From positions 1 through 47,955 of the forward strand of contig JBKDUF010000142.1 of the NCBI GenBank assembly GCA_046339595.1: a DNA stretch of 47,955 bases, read 5' to 3'. Positions 8,985 to 17,514 of this stretch are shown here, piece after piece (position 1 is the first letter of the stretch; every line of letters starts with the position of its first letter). The stretch comes from Ga0077527 sp021300125 (GTDB taxonomy: Bacteria; Pseudomonadota; Gammaproteobacteria; Burkholderiales; SG8-41). Position numbers and translations under genes: made by a program. The notes below the pieces were generated by a model. It ran no database searches. It had not been told where the DNA came from and saw only the letters and a program-made list of their open reading frames with translations.

Positions 8985-8997
8985 ACTGGTTTAAAAT
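8985..8997 (+). promoter_or_regulatory. Possible extended -10 upstream of alaS
   Basis: ACTGGTTTAAAAT in the 170-base gap between the recX-coupled ORF and alaS. TAAAAT at 8992-8997 with an upstream TGG resembles an extended -10 hexamer about 45 bases before the alaS start. No good -35 was found, so this is weak. Confidence 0.3.
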
Positions 8998-9039
8998 CCA
9001 CGGTTTGCTCCAACTTCCCCGGCTAGCCGGCGCCTGCGC

Positions 9040-11652
9040 ATGAAATCCGCTGAAATCCGCGACAAGTTTCTCAAGTATTTCGAGTCCAAAGGCCATAGCA
9101 TCGTGGCCTCCAGTCCGCTGGTGCCCGGCAACGACCCCACGCTGCTGTTCACCAATTCGGGCATGGTGCAGTTCAAGGACGTGTTCCTCGGCCAGGAAAT
9201 GCGCCCTTACAAGCGCGCAACCACCTCGCAGCGCAGTCTGCGCGCCGGTGGCAAGCACAACGACCTTGAAAACGTCGGCTACACCGCGCGCCACCACACC
9301 TTCTTCGAGATGCTCGGCAACTTTTCCTTCGGCGATTACTTCAAGAAGGACGCCATCCATTATGCCTGGGAGCTGTTGACCTCGGTCTACGGCCTGCCCA
9401 AGGAAAAGCTGTGGGTCACCGTCTACCAGACCGATGACGAGGCCTATGACATCTGGGCGAAGGACATCGGGGTTCCCCAGTCGAGAATCGTGCGCATCGG
9501 CGACAAGCCGGGCGGCGGCTCGGACAATTTCTGGCAGATGGCCGATACCGGCCCCTGCGGCCCCTGCAGCGAAATTTTCTACGACCACGGCGACGAGGTC
9601 GAGGGCGGCCCACCTGGTTCCAAGGACGCCGACGGTGACCGCTACATCGAGATCTGGAACCTGGTGTTCATGCAGTTCAACCGCGACGAGAAAGGCGTGC
9701 TGCATCCGCTGCCCAAGCCTTCTGTCGACACCGGCATGGGCCTCGAACGCATTGCCGCAGTGCTGCAGCATGTGCATTCGAATTACGAGATTGACCTGTT
9801 CCAGGCGCTGATCAAGGCTGCGGCGCGCGAGACCGGCGCGAAAGACCTTGGGAACAATTCTCTGAAGGTGATCGCCGACCATATCCGCGCCTGCGCGTTC
9901 CTGATCGTCGATGGCGTGATTCCCGGCAACGAGGGACGCGGCTATGTGCTGCGCCGGATCATCCGCCGCGCGATCCGCCACGGTTACAAGCTTGGCCAGA
10001 CCAAGCCGTTTTTCCACAAGGTTGTCGCCGACCTCTCGCTTGCCATGGGGGAGGCCTACCCCGAACTACCCAAGGTACAGGACCGGGTGACGCAGATCCT
10101 CAAACTGGAGGAAGAGCGCTTCGCCGAGACCCTGGAAAACGGCATGCGGCTGCTCGAGCAGGCGCTGGGCCGCGAGGACAAGATGCTCGACGGCGAGACA
10201 GTGTTCCAACTGTACGACACCTACGGTTTTCCGGTTGATCTCACCGCAGATATCGCGCGCGAGCGCGGCGTCATGATGGATTACGCCGGTTTCGAGTCGG
10301 CGATGGAGCGGCAGCGCGAACGCGCGCGCGCGGCCTCGAAATTCCAGATGGGCACTGCGGTGGAATACCAGGGCGTCAAGACCGATTTCCAGGGCTACGA
10401 AAAGCTGGCGGTTGAAGGCGCCGAGGTGGTGGCGATCTATCGCGATGGCACAGCGGTGCCGTCGATAAGTCACGGCGGGACCGCGGTGGTCGTGCTCGAC
10501 CGCACGCCGTTCTATGCCGAATCCGGCGGCCAGGTCGGCGACCGCGGCGAACTCGTGGCTGCCAGCGGCAGCTTTGCCGTGGCCGACACCCAGAAAATCC
10601 AGTCCGACGTGTTTGGCCATCATGGCACACTGAGGACCGGCAGCCTGAAGGTCGGCGACCATGTCGAGGCGCGAGTGGACACCGAACTGCGCCGGCGCAC
10701 CATGCGCAACCACTCGGTGACCCACCTGATGCACAAGGCCCTGCGCGAGGTGCTAGGGCCCCATGTGCAGCAGAAGGGCTCGCTGGTCGATGCCGACAAG
10801 ACCCGGTTCGACTTTTCTCACGACAAGCCGCTGACCGCCGACGAGATCCGCGAGGTCGAGGCGCGCGTCAATGCCGAGATCATGCAGAACGTAGCCACCC
10901 GCGCGCGTATCCTGCCGATCGAGGAGGCGAAGAAGTCGGGTGCGGTCATGCTCTTCGGCGAAAAATACGGTGAAGAGGTGCGCGTGCTTGACATCGGCAG
11001 TTCGCGCGAATTCTGCGGCGGCACCCACGTCGAGCGCACCGGCGACATCGGCGTGTTCAAGCTCTGCTCCGAAGGAGGGGTAGCGGCCGGCGTGCGCCGC
11101 GTCGAGGCCACCACCGGCAGCAGCGCGCTGGCGATGATCGACATCCAGATCGGCGAATTCGGGGAGGTGGCACGCCAGCTGCGCGCACAGCCTGGTGCCG
11201 GCAGCGTGCTCAAGGCGGTGCAGATGCTGTCGGACGAGAAAAAGGCGCTGGAGAAGGAGATTGCGCGCCTGCGCTCGAAACTGGCTTCGGGCCAGGGTGG
11301 GGACCTTTCGGCCCAGGCTGCCGAAGTGAAGGGAATCAAGGTACTTGCGGCAGCGATCGACGGCGCTGACGCCAAGTCGCTGCGTGAGGCGATGGACCAG
11401 CTGAAGGACAAGCTCAAAAGCGCGGCCATCGTGCTCGCCAGCAGTGAAGGCGGCAAGGTCACGCTGATTGCCGGCGTCACCGCCGACCTGACCGCGAAGG
11501 TCAAGGCCGGCGAGCTGGTCAACTTCGTCGCCCAGCAGGTTGGCGGCAAGGGCGGCGGCCGGCCTGACATGGCGCAGGCCGGCGGCAGCGATCCGGCGAA
11601 ACTGCCGGCCGCTCTGGCTTCGGTGCAGTCCTGGGTGGCTGAGCGGCTGTGA
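9040..11652 (+). CDS. alaS: Alanine--tRNA ligase
   Basis: 870 residues, standard AlaS length. It charges tRNA-Ala with alanine and edits mischarged serine and glycine. Class II catalytic core at the N-terminus (FLKYFESKGHSIVASSPLVP, FTNSGMVQFKDVFLG, RHHTFFEMLGNFSFGDYF). The editing domain has its zinc ligands in HSVTH (H558, H562) and CGGTH (C659, H663). The C-terminal DHHA1 region ends GGKGGGRPDMAQAGG. recA-recX-alaS is a conserved order. Its TGA overlaps the ATG of the next gene (TGATG at 11650-11654). Confidence 0.98.
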   Translation: MKSAEIRDKFLKYFESKGHSIVASSPLVPGNDPTLLFTNSGMVQFKDVFLGQEMRPYKRATTSQRSLRAGGKHNDLENVGYTARHHTFFEMLGNFSFGDYFKKDAIHYAWELLTSVYGLPKEKLWVTVYQTDDEAYDIWAKDIGVPQSRIVRIGDKPGGGSDNFWQMADTGPCGPCSEIFYDHGDEVEGGPPGSKDADGDRYIEIWNLVFMQFNRDEKGVLHPLPKPSVDTGMGLERIAAVLQHVHSNYEIDLFQALIKAAARETGAKDLGNNSLKVIADHIRACAFLIVDGVIPGNEGRGYVLRRIIRRAIRHGYKLGQTKPFFHKVVADLSLAMGEAYPELPKVQDRVTQILKLEEERFAETLENGMRLLEQALGREDKMLDGETVFQLYDTYGFPVDLTADIARERGVMMDYAGFESAMERQRERARAASKFQMGTAVEYQGVKTDFQGYEKLAVEGAEVVAIYRDGTAVPSISHGGTAVVVLDRTPFYAESGGQVGDRGELVAASGSFAVADTQKIQSDVFGHHGTLRTGSLKVGDHVEARVDTELRRRTMRNHSVTHLMHKALREVLGPHVQQKGSLVDADKTRFDFSHDKPLTADEIREVEARVNAEIMQNVATRARILPIEEAKKSGAVMLFGEKYGEEVRVLDIGSSREFCGGTHVERTGDIGVFKLCSEGGVAAGVRRVEATTGSSALAMIDIQIGEFGEVARQLRAQPGAGSVLKAVQMLSDEKKALEKEIARLRSKLASGQGGDLSAQAAEVKGIKVLAAAIDGADAKSLREAMDQLKDKLKSAAIVLASSEGGKVTLIAGVTADLTAKVKAGELVNFVAQQVGGKGGGRPDMAQAGGSDPAKLPAALASVQSWVAERL

Positions 11653-11972
11653 TGCCGCAGCGGCGGGTCCCGTCCCTGTTCTGCGCGGCCGTGCTTCTGC
11701 TGGCACCGGCTGTTGCGTCCGCACAGGGCCACGGCGGTGAAGTGCTGGAAGCCACGACCGCGGCCGGCGACAAGGTGCGCCTGCTGCCCAATGGCCGCTG
11801 GGAGTTCGTCGATCCCGTGAAAGCTGACGCGGCAAAGGCGGTGGCGCAGCGTTACCCCGAGAACCAGGGCTGCCCGCCCGGGACCCAGGGCGGTTTGTTT
11901 GGCGTCGGCCGCTGCATCCAGCCGGGCGACCGGGACTACAACCGCGGCTCGCTTAATCCGTCGCGACGCTGA
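11652..11972 (+). CDS. Small exported protein of unknown function
   Basis: 106 residues from ATG 11652, overlapping the alaS stop by one base, so it is probably translationally coupled. An N-terminal signal peptide (SLFCAAVLLLAPAVASAQ) predicts export to the periplasm. The next part, TTAAGDKVRLLPNGRWEFVD, looks like a short beta module found at the start of several small secreted proteins. The rest, NQGCPPGTQGGLFGVGRC, has two cysteines that could form a disulphide. Function is unknown. It converges with the phosphomannomutase gene, with no gap between the stop codons. Confidence 0.75.
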   Translation: MPQRRVPSLFCAAVLLLAPAVASAQGHGGEVLEATTAAGDKVRLLPNGRWEFVDPVKADAAKAVAQRYPENQGCPPGTQGGLFGVGRCIQPGDRDYNRGSLNPSRR

Positions 11973-13361
11973 TCAGAACGGCAGCACCCCGCCCGGTTTG
12001 ACGGCGCGCAGTGCGGCGCGGAATTCTTCCTGAATCCGGCGCAGAGCGGCTTCATCGTCGGCCTCGAAGCGCAGCACGATGATTGGTGTGGTATTCGAGG
12101 GGCGGGCGAGGCCGAAGCCGTCGGCATATTCCACGCGCAGTCCGTCGATCGTGATGACCTCCTTCGCCGCCGGAAACCGCGCGGTTTTGCGCAGCGTGTC
12201 CATCAGCGCATGGTTCTCGCCTTCGTCCAGCTGCCATTGCAGCTCCGGGGTGCTCACCGAGTCGGGCAGGGCTTCGAGCACGGCTGAGGGGTTGTCGTGC
12301 CGGCTGAGGATTTCGAGCAGCCGCGCCCCCGCATACAATCCGTCGTCGAAACCGTACCAGCGTTCCTTGAAAAAGATGTGGCCGCTCATCTCGCCGGCAA
12401 GCGGTGCTCCGGTTTCGCGCAACTTCTGCTTGATGAAGGAGTGCCCGGTCTTCCACAGCAGGGGGCGGCCGCCGTGTTTTTCGATCCAGCCGAACAGATG
12501 GCGGGTGCATTTGACGTCGAAGATCACTTCGCCGCCCGGCACGCGCGACAGCACGTCCGCGGCAAACAGCATCAGCTGGCGGTCGGGGTAGATGATCTTT
12601 CCGGATTTAGTGACCACGCCGAGGCGGTCGCCGTCACCGTCGAAAGCGAGGCCCAGCTCGGCGTCGCCGTTTCTCACGGCTTTGATCAGGTCTTCGAGAT
12701 TGTGCGGCTGCGAGGGGTCGGGGTGGTGGTTGGGGAAGCTGCCGTCGACTTCACAGAACAGTTCCTGCACGCTGCAGCCCATCCGGCGATAGAGCTCGGG
12801 TGCGGTGGCGCCGGCGACTCCGTTGCCGGCATCGACCGCGATGCGCATCGGCCTGGCCAGACGGACGGACGAGACAATGCGCTCCAGGTACGCGGCACGG
12901 ATGTCATGGCAGCCATATCCGCCACTGCCGCTGTGCAGGCGGTTTTCGGCCAGCCGTGCTCGCAAGGCTTGGATCGCGTCACCGGCGAGGGTTTCGCCGG
13001 CGAGCATCATCTTCAGGCCGTTGTATTGCGGCGGATTGTGCGAGCCGGTCACCATCACGCCGGAATAGGTGCCCAGTTCATGCGCGGCAAAGTAGAGCAT
13101 CGGTGTCGCGACCTGCCCGACATCGATGACATGGATGCCTGCGGCCTGCAGCCCGCGCGCCAGCGCGGCGCAGAGTGCCGGTCCCGAAAGCCGGCCGTCG
13201 CGGCCGATGACCACGCTGTTGCATCCTCGCGCATGGGCTTCGCTGCCGATGGCGCGGCCGATCTGCGTCACACCGCTCTCGGTCAGGGTGTCACCGACGA
13301 TGCCGCGGATGTCGTAGGCCTTGAAAATGGTGGCAGGCGGCAGGTTCGGATTCGTGGTCAT
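11973..13361 (-). CDS. algC: Phosphomannomutase/phosphoglucomutase
   Basis: 462 residues with all four sites of the alpha-D-phosphohexomutase family: TGSHNP (105-110, phosphoserine S107), metal loop DGDGDR (241-246), sugar-binding GEMSGH (323-328) and phosphate-binding RPSNTTP (420-426). It interconverts the 1- and 6-phosphates of mannose or glucose for LPS, exopolysaccharide and nucleotide-sugar synthesis. The size and motifs match AlgC/ManB-type enzymes; the exact sugar preference cannot be told. It lies 32 bases downstream of the YheT-like gene on the same strand, with an AT-rich element filling the gap. Confidence 0.93.
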   Translation of the reverse strand: MTTNPNLPPATIFKAYDIRGIVGDTLTESGVTQIGRAIGSEAHARGCNSVVIGRDGRLSGPALCAALARGLQAAGIHVIDVGQVATPMLYFAAHELGTYSGVMVTGSHNPPQYNGLKMMLAGETLAGDAIQALRARLAENRLHSGSGGYGCHDIRAAYLERIVSSVRLARPMRIAVDAGNGVAGATAPELYRRMGCSVQELFCEVDGSFPNHHPDPSQPHNLEDLIKAVRNGDAELGLAFDGDGDRLGVVTKSGKIIYPDRQLMLFAADVLSRVPGGEVIFDVKCTRHLFGWIEKHGGRPLLWKTGHSFIKQKLRETGAPLAGEMSGHIFFKERWYGFDDGLYAGARLLEILSRHDNPSAVLEALPDSVSTPELQWQLDEGENHALMDTLRKTARFPAAKEVITIDGLRVEYADGFGLARPSNTTPIIVLRFEADDEAALRRIQEEFRAALRAVKPGGVLPF

Positions 13362-13402
13362 GGGCTTTAAAAATATTCAATAAAAACAATAACTTATGAA
13401 TT
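13362..13402 (-). repeat. AT-rich intercistronic element, copy 3
   Basis: On the minus strand it reads AATTCATAAGTTATTG, then a T-rich run and GAATATTTTTAAAG, ending three bases before the algC start codon. The TAA stop of the upstream YheT-like gene lies inside it. It matches the copy at 45921-45958 over most of its length. Confidence 0.55.
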
Positions 13403-14383
13403 ATACCCGCTGTGATCGAGAAAATCGATGACGGCGCGGGGCAGCCACCCCAGACCGCCGGACACATCGGGAAAACCGACATGGCCGCCGCTGGCGGGAA
13501 AGGCGGCGGTCACCGCCGCGGACCTTTCCGCGGCATCGGGCAGGGCGGCATCGGGCAGGAAGGGGTCGTTGCGTGCGTTGAGCAGCAAGGTGGGGACCGT
13601 GATCGCGCGCAGCCAGGGCTTGCTGCTGGCGCGCGTGTAGTAGTCATCCACGTCGCGGAAGCCATGCAGCCGCGCCGTGATGAGGTCATCGAACTCGCGC
13701 AGCGTGCGTGTTGCGCGCAGTGCATCGGCGTCGAACAGGCAGGGATGCTGCCGCAGCTTGGCCAGCGACTTGCGCTTCATGGTGGCGAGGAAGTTGCGCG
13801 TGTAGTTCATGTTGAAGCCGCGTTCCAGCACACCGGCCGCGGCATGCAGGTCGAGCGGCGCCGAGATGGCCGCGGCGCGTTCGACCACGTTGCGTGCGCC
13901 GGCGCCCTGTTCGCCCAGCCATTTCAGCAGTGCGTTGCCGCCCAGTGAAACCCCGACCGCACGCAGTGCGCCGGCGTGTGCGCAACGCAGGCGATGGAGT
14001 ATCCAGCCGATCTCGGCGCTGTCGCCGGAATGGTATGCCCGCGGCAGCCGGTTGACTTCTCCGCTGCAGCCGCGAAAGTGCGCAACCACGCCGCGCCAGC
14101 CGCGCCGCACGACAGCATCCATCAGTGCCCTCGCGTAATGGCTGTTCGAACTGCCTTCCAGGCCATGAAACAGCACCAGCAGCGGGCGCCGGTCCTGATG
14201 GATACCCCGCGCGCCCTCCTGAAGCAGGGTCCAGTCGAGGTCGATGAAATCGCCGTCGGGCGTGTCCCAGCGTTCGCGCCGGTAGTGCAGGCGCGGCCGC
14301 GGCGCGAGCAGCGCCGGATACAGGGTTTGCAGGTTGCCGCCGGGCAGCCAGTACGGCGCGCGGTAGCCGAGGTCGGTGGGCAT
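13394..14383 (-). CDS. YheT-family alpha/beta hydrolase
   Basis: 329 residues. The N-terminus PYWLPGGNLQTLYPALL is characteristic of the YheT/ABHD1-3 group. The alpha/beta hydrolase triad is visible: S146 in GVSLGGN, D273 in LNARNDPFLP and H301 in SGGHVGF. LFHGLEGSSNSHYARAL near residue 71 forms the oxyanion region. Eukaryotic relatives act on acyl lipids; the bacterial substrate is not established. It is on the minus strand upstream of algC and shares an AT-rich linker with it. Confidence 0.92.
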   Translation of the reverse strand: MPTDLGYRAPYWLPGGNLQTLYPALLAPRPRLHYRRERWDTPDGDFIDLDWTLLQEGARGIHQDRRPLLVLFHGLEGSSNSHYARALMDAVVRRGWRGVVAHFRGCSGEVNRLPRAYHSGDSAEIGWILHRLRCAHAGALRAVGVSLGGNALLKWLGEQGAGARNVVERAAAISAPLDLHAAAGVLERGFNMNYTRNFLATMKRKSLAKLRQHPCLFDADALRATRTLREFDDLITARLHGFRDVDDYYTRASSKPWLRAITVPTLLLNARNDPFLPDAALPDAAERSAAVTAAFPASGGHVGFPDVSGGLGWLPRAVIDFLDHSGYNS

Positions 14384-14420
14384 ATGGCCGCCATGTTAGG
14401 CGGAAGCGGCGCGCACGGCC

Positions 14421-14446
14421 AAAAAAAGAGCCCCGAAGGGCTCTTT
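14421..14446 (-). terminator. Rho-independent terminator after the aldolase gene
   Basis: On the minus strand, AAAGAGCCC, loop TTCG and GGGCTCTTT are followed by a run of T. Stem GAGCCC/GGGCTC plus flanking A/T pairs, with a stable tetraloop. It lies 20 bases past the stop of the gene ending at 14466 and separates it from the YheT-like gene. Confidence 0.85.
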
Positions 14447-14465
14447 CGCGTTGCGCGTCCGCTGC

Positions 14466-15242
14466 TCAGTCGCGGTACGACGGATCCTTGCGGTCGAGCT
14501 TGCGCAGCAGGGCCGGCCATTCGAGCAGGCCGAAACGGCGGCGCACGCCGGGCAGCATCAGGTTGTTGGTGTACTGGGTCACTTCCGCGGGCGGCAGCTG
14601 CAGTTCGGTGTTGCAGGACAGCGCCATCACCTGCAGTTCGCAGGCGCGCTCGAGGCGGAACATGTTGTTGAAGCATTCCGGGATGCTGGCGCCGACGGTA
14701 AGCAGGCCGTGGTTGCGCAGCACCATCGCCTCGCGGTTGCCGAGGTTCTGCACCAGGCGCTCGCGCTCGTCGAGGCGCAGTGCGACACCTTCGTAGTCGT
14801 GGTAGGCGATATCGAGGAAGCGCATCGAGGACTGAGCGATTGGCAGGATGCCGCATTTCATCGCTGACACCGCCATCCCCGGCAGGGTGTGGGTATGGAT
14901 GATGCACTCGACATCCGGGCGCGCGGCGTGTACCGCGCTGTGGATCACGAAGCCAGCCTGGTTGACGCCGTAATCGGTGGCGTTGAACAGCACGTTGCCT
15001 TCAAGGTCGACTTTCAGCATCGACGAGGCGGTCATCTCCTCGTAGAGCATGCCGTAGGGATTGATCAGGAACTCGCTGTGGGTGCCAGGCACGCGCACCG
15101 AGATGTGGTTGGCGACCATTTCCACCATGCCGTACTCCGCCATCAGGCGATAGCAGGCGGCAAGGTTGACGCGGGCTTCCCACTCTTCCGGGCTGACCTG
15201 CTCGCGCACGGGCTTGTTGATCTTGATGGCTGGGGCGTTCAT
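14466..15242 (-). CDS. Class II aldolase/adducin family protein
   Basis: 258 residues. The zinc-binding histidines of the fold are visible: IIHTHTLPG (H116, H118) and LRNHGLL (H178). The AGFVIHSAVHAARPD stretch precedes the first pair. Relatives include L-fuculose/L-ribulose phosphate aldolases and decarboxylases, but many members of this size act on organic acids. Its ATG has a strong AGGAG site. It lies 82 bases downstream of the TcuA-like gene on the same strand, so the pair may act in one organic-acid pathway; this is inference. A clear terminator follows. Confidence 0.88.
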   Translation of the reverse strand: MNAPAIKINKPVREQVSPEEWEARVNLAACYRLMAEYGMVEMVANHISVRVPGTHSEFLINPYGMLYEEMTASSMLKVDLEGNVLFNATDYGVNQAGFVIHSAVHAARPDVECIIHTHTLPGMAVSAMKCGILPIAQSSMRFLDIAYHDYEGVALRLDERERLVQNLGNREAMVLRNHGLLTVGASIPECFNNMFRLERACELQVMALSCNTELQLPPAEVTQYTNNLMLPGVRRRFGLLEWPALLRKLDRKDPSYRD

Positions 15243-15324
15243 GGCATCTCCTCTTGGACTTTGTCAGCGGATTCTACGCCCCGCCCGTTGCCGGGCAGGG
15301 TTGTTGTTCACTTTATGGAACGGA

Positions 15325-16827
15325 TCACCGGGTTTTGGCATAGGCCCCGGCGCTGCCCCCGGCGAGCTTGCCGAACACCGCGCCCGAGGTGAGGCCGGTG
15401 CCGCCGGGGTAGTTGTGATAAAACAATCCGCCCACCATCTCGCCGGCGGCGTACAGCCCGGCGATGGGCTGGCCCGCGGTGTCCTCCACGTTGGCCTCGC
15501 TGTTGACCTTGACGCCGCCAAAGGTGAAGGTGATGCCGCAGGTCACCGCATAGGCCTCGAAGGGCGGCTGCTCGATGGTCAGCGCCCAGTTTGACTTGTT
15601 GACGCGCAGGCCCTCGGTGCGGCGGCCATCCTTCACCGTCAGGTTGAACGGAATGTCGGTGCGCACGGCCTTGTTGTAGGACTTGATCTCGCGCAGGCAG
15701 TTCTCGGCGTTGACGCCCTCAAGCTTGCGCACCAGTTCCTCCAGCGTGTCGGCGCGCACCTTGGTGACCTGCTTGATGCGGTATTCGTCGCGCAGCATCG
15801 GGATCGACTGCGCGTCGAAGACCTGCCACGCGAACATGCCGGGCTGGGCCATGATCACCGCGCCGTACTTGGCGTAGGTGTAGTTGCGGATGTCGGCGCC
15901 CTCGTCGACGAAACGTTCGCCGTTGGCATTGACCATGATGCCGATCGGATAACTGTGTTTCTGGAAGTTGTCGCCGACGGCGAGGTCGCCGAAGGCCGGC
16001 GCGTTGAGGTCCCAGCCCACGGCATGTGAACCCGACCAGTGGCCGTAGGGCAGGGCGCCCGCCTCGAGCGCCATGCGGATGCCGGCGCCGGTGTTGTAGC
16101 GGGTGCCGCGCACCTTGGCGAGGTCCCAGCCGGCGCCGAGGTAGCGTGTGCGCATTTCGGCATTGGACTCGAAACCGCCGCAGGCCAGCACCACCGCCTT
16201 GCAGCGGATTGCGACGTTCCTGCCCTTGTGCCTGGCCTTGACGCCGATGACGCGGCCTTCGTCGTCCTGGATCAGGCCGGTGGCGGGCGTCTCGTAGAAG
16301 ATGGTGATGCCTTCGCGTTCGCAGGCCTTGTGCTCGTTCTCGACCAGGCCGGGGCCGCCACCCCATGTTTCCGCGGCGAGGCCGCCGAAGAACTTGAACT
16401 TGCCGTTGACCTTCATCGCCTGGCGGCCGAAGCTTGCCTGGAACTTGACGCCCTTCTTGCGCATCCAGGTCAGTGTTTCCAGGCTGCGCGAAATCAGGAT
16501 TTCGCAGAGGTCGGGATCGGTGCGGAACTGGGTGATGCGACCCATGTCGTCGTAGAACTGCTCGGCGGTATAGGTGCCGAAGTCGGCGCTGTCGATTTCG
16601 GCCTGGGTCAGATCGGGCACCAGCTGCTTGAGGTCTTCCACGCCGTTGAACATTACGCGCATTGCGCCGGCGGTGTAGCGGCTGTTGCCGCCGCATTCCT
16701 CGAAGGGCGCGGCTTCAAGCATGATCACGCGGCCGCCGTGCTCACGTGCGGCGAGCGCGGCGCAGGCGGCGGCGTTGCCGGCGCCGACGACAACGACATC
16801 GGGATTGCCAAACATCGGGTTGCTCAT
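15325..16827 (-). CDS. TcuA-like FAD-dependent oxidoreductase
   Basis: 500 residues of the fumarate reductase/succinate dehydrogenase flavoprotein family. N-terminal FAD fold: DVVVVGAGNAAACAALAA followed by MLEAAPFEECGGNSRYTAGA. The C-terminal FAD-contacting segment is GLYAAGEMVGGLFYHNYPGG. It resembles FAD-dependent tricarballylate dehydrogenase (TcuA), which oxidises tricarballylate to cis-aconitate. No TcuB-like iron-sulphur partner or TcuC transporter is present, so the substrate is uncertain. It is followed by the aldolase-family gene and is an organic-acid catabolic candidate. Confidence 0.85.
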   Translation of the reverse strand: MSNPMFGNPDVVVVGAGNAAACAALAAREHGGRVIMLEAAPFEECGGNSRYTAGAMRVMFNGVEDLKQLVPDLTQAEIDSADFGTYTAEQFYDDMGRITQFRTDPDLCEILISRSLETLTWMRKKGVKFQASFGRQAMKVNGKFKFFGGLAAETWGGGPGLVENEHKACEREGITIFYETPATGLIQDDEGRVIGVKARHKGRNVAIRCKAVVLACGGFESNAEMRTRYLGAGWDLAKVRGTRYNTGAGIRMALEAGALPYGHWSGSHAVGWDLNAPAFGDLAVGDNFQKHSYPIGIMVNANGERFVDEGADIRNYTYAKYGAVIMAQPGMFAWQVFDAQSIPMLRDEYRIKQVTKVRADTLEELVRKLEGVNAENCLREIKSYNKAVRTDIPFNLTVKDGRRTEGLRVNKSNWALTIEQPPFEAYAVTCGITFTFGGVKVNSEANVEDTAGQPIAGLYAAGEMVGGLFYHNYPGGTGLTSGAVFGKLAGGSAGAYAKTR

Positions 16828-17058
16828 GGTGTTGCGATGCTCCGGAGGCTGATAGCTGGAATGAGGACAGGGGGTCGGTCGGTGGGGTTGTGCCGGCGCG
16901 ATATGCGGCAGCGCAGGCGTCCACTAAACGGACTGCCGAATTATATTTCAGGGGTGACGCAGAGGGTTGAAAGAATCCATCATGCGGTTGAAATCCGGCC
17001 TGGTCTGTGCGGACCGTGCCCGGCGCCGTGCCAATGCGGGGCACACCCCGCGCCCCGG

Positions 17059-17496
17059 TCAATGCAGGGTTTTCGGTGGCGTAGGGTCGCCAGCCTCGGT
17101 TCTGAGGTTCGCCGGCGCCGCCGCGGCATGGTGGGCAACCATGCGCCAGCCGCGTTCAGTGCGCTGATAGATGTTGGTGGCGATCATCGCCTGCCGCGCG
17201 CGCGGCTGCCCGGCAACACTGATGTGCTCGTAGACGCTATGCACGGCAAGCATCATGCTATGGATGCGCTGCGCGTCGCGCAGCGTGAAGCGCAGGTCCT
17301 GGCCGCTGGCGAAAATCTGGTGCCACGACTCGCGCACCCGTTCATGGCCGGAAATGCGCGCGGCTCCGGGATGAACGCAGTACACCTCGTCATCCTCGGC
17401 CCAGACCTCCATCATCGCTTCAAGGTCGCGCTTGACGAAGGCCTCGTAGAAGGCCGCCTCGGCATCCTGCGGCGTCGCGTACAACGTTTTTTTCAA
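17059..17496 (-). CDS. SnoaL/NTF2-like protein
   Basis: 145 residues starting at TTG 17496, with GAGG a few bases upstream. FYEAFVKRDLEAMMEVWAED near residue 16 and a closing YQRTERGWRMVAHHA near residue 110 are typical of SnoaL-like (NTF2 fold) proteins. These are small cone-shaped domains that serve as enzymes or ligand-binding modules; the role here is unknown. It lies 18 bases downstream of the heptosyltransferase on the same strand. The 231-base gap before the TcuA-like gene holds nothing recognised. Confidence 0.8.
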   Translation of the reverse strand: MKKTLYATPQDAEAAFYEAFVKRDLEAMMEVWAEDDEVYCVHPGAARISGHERVRESWHQIFASGQDLRFTLRDAQRIHSMMLAVHSVYEHISVAGQPRARQAMIATNIYQRTERGWRMVAHHAAAAPANLRTEAGDPTPPKTLH

Positions 17497-17514
17497 GGGG
17501 CCTCGCGCTCGGGA

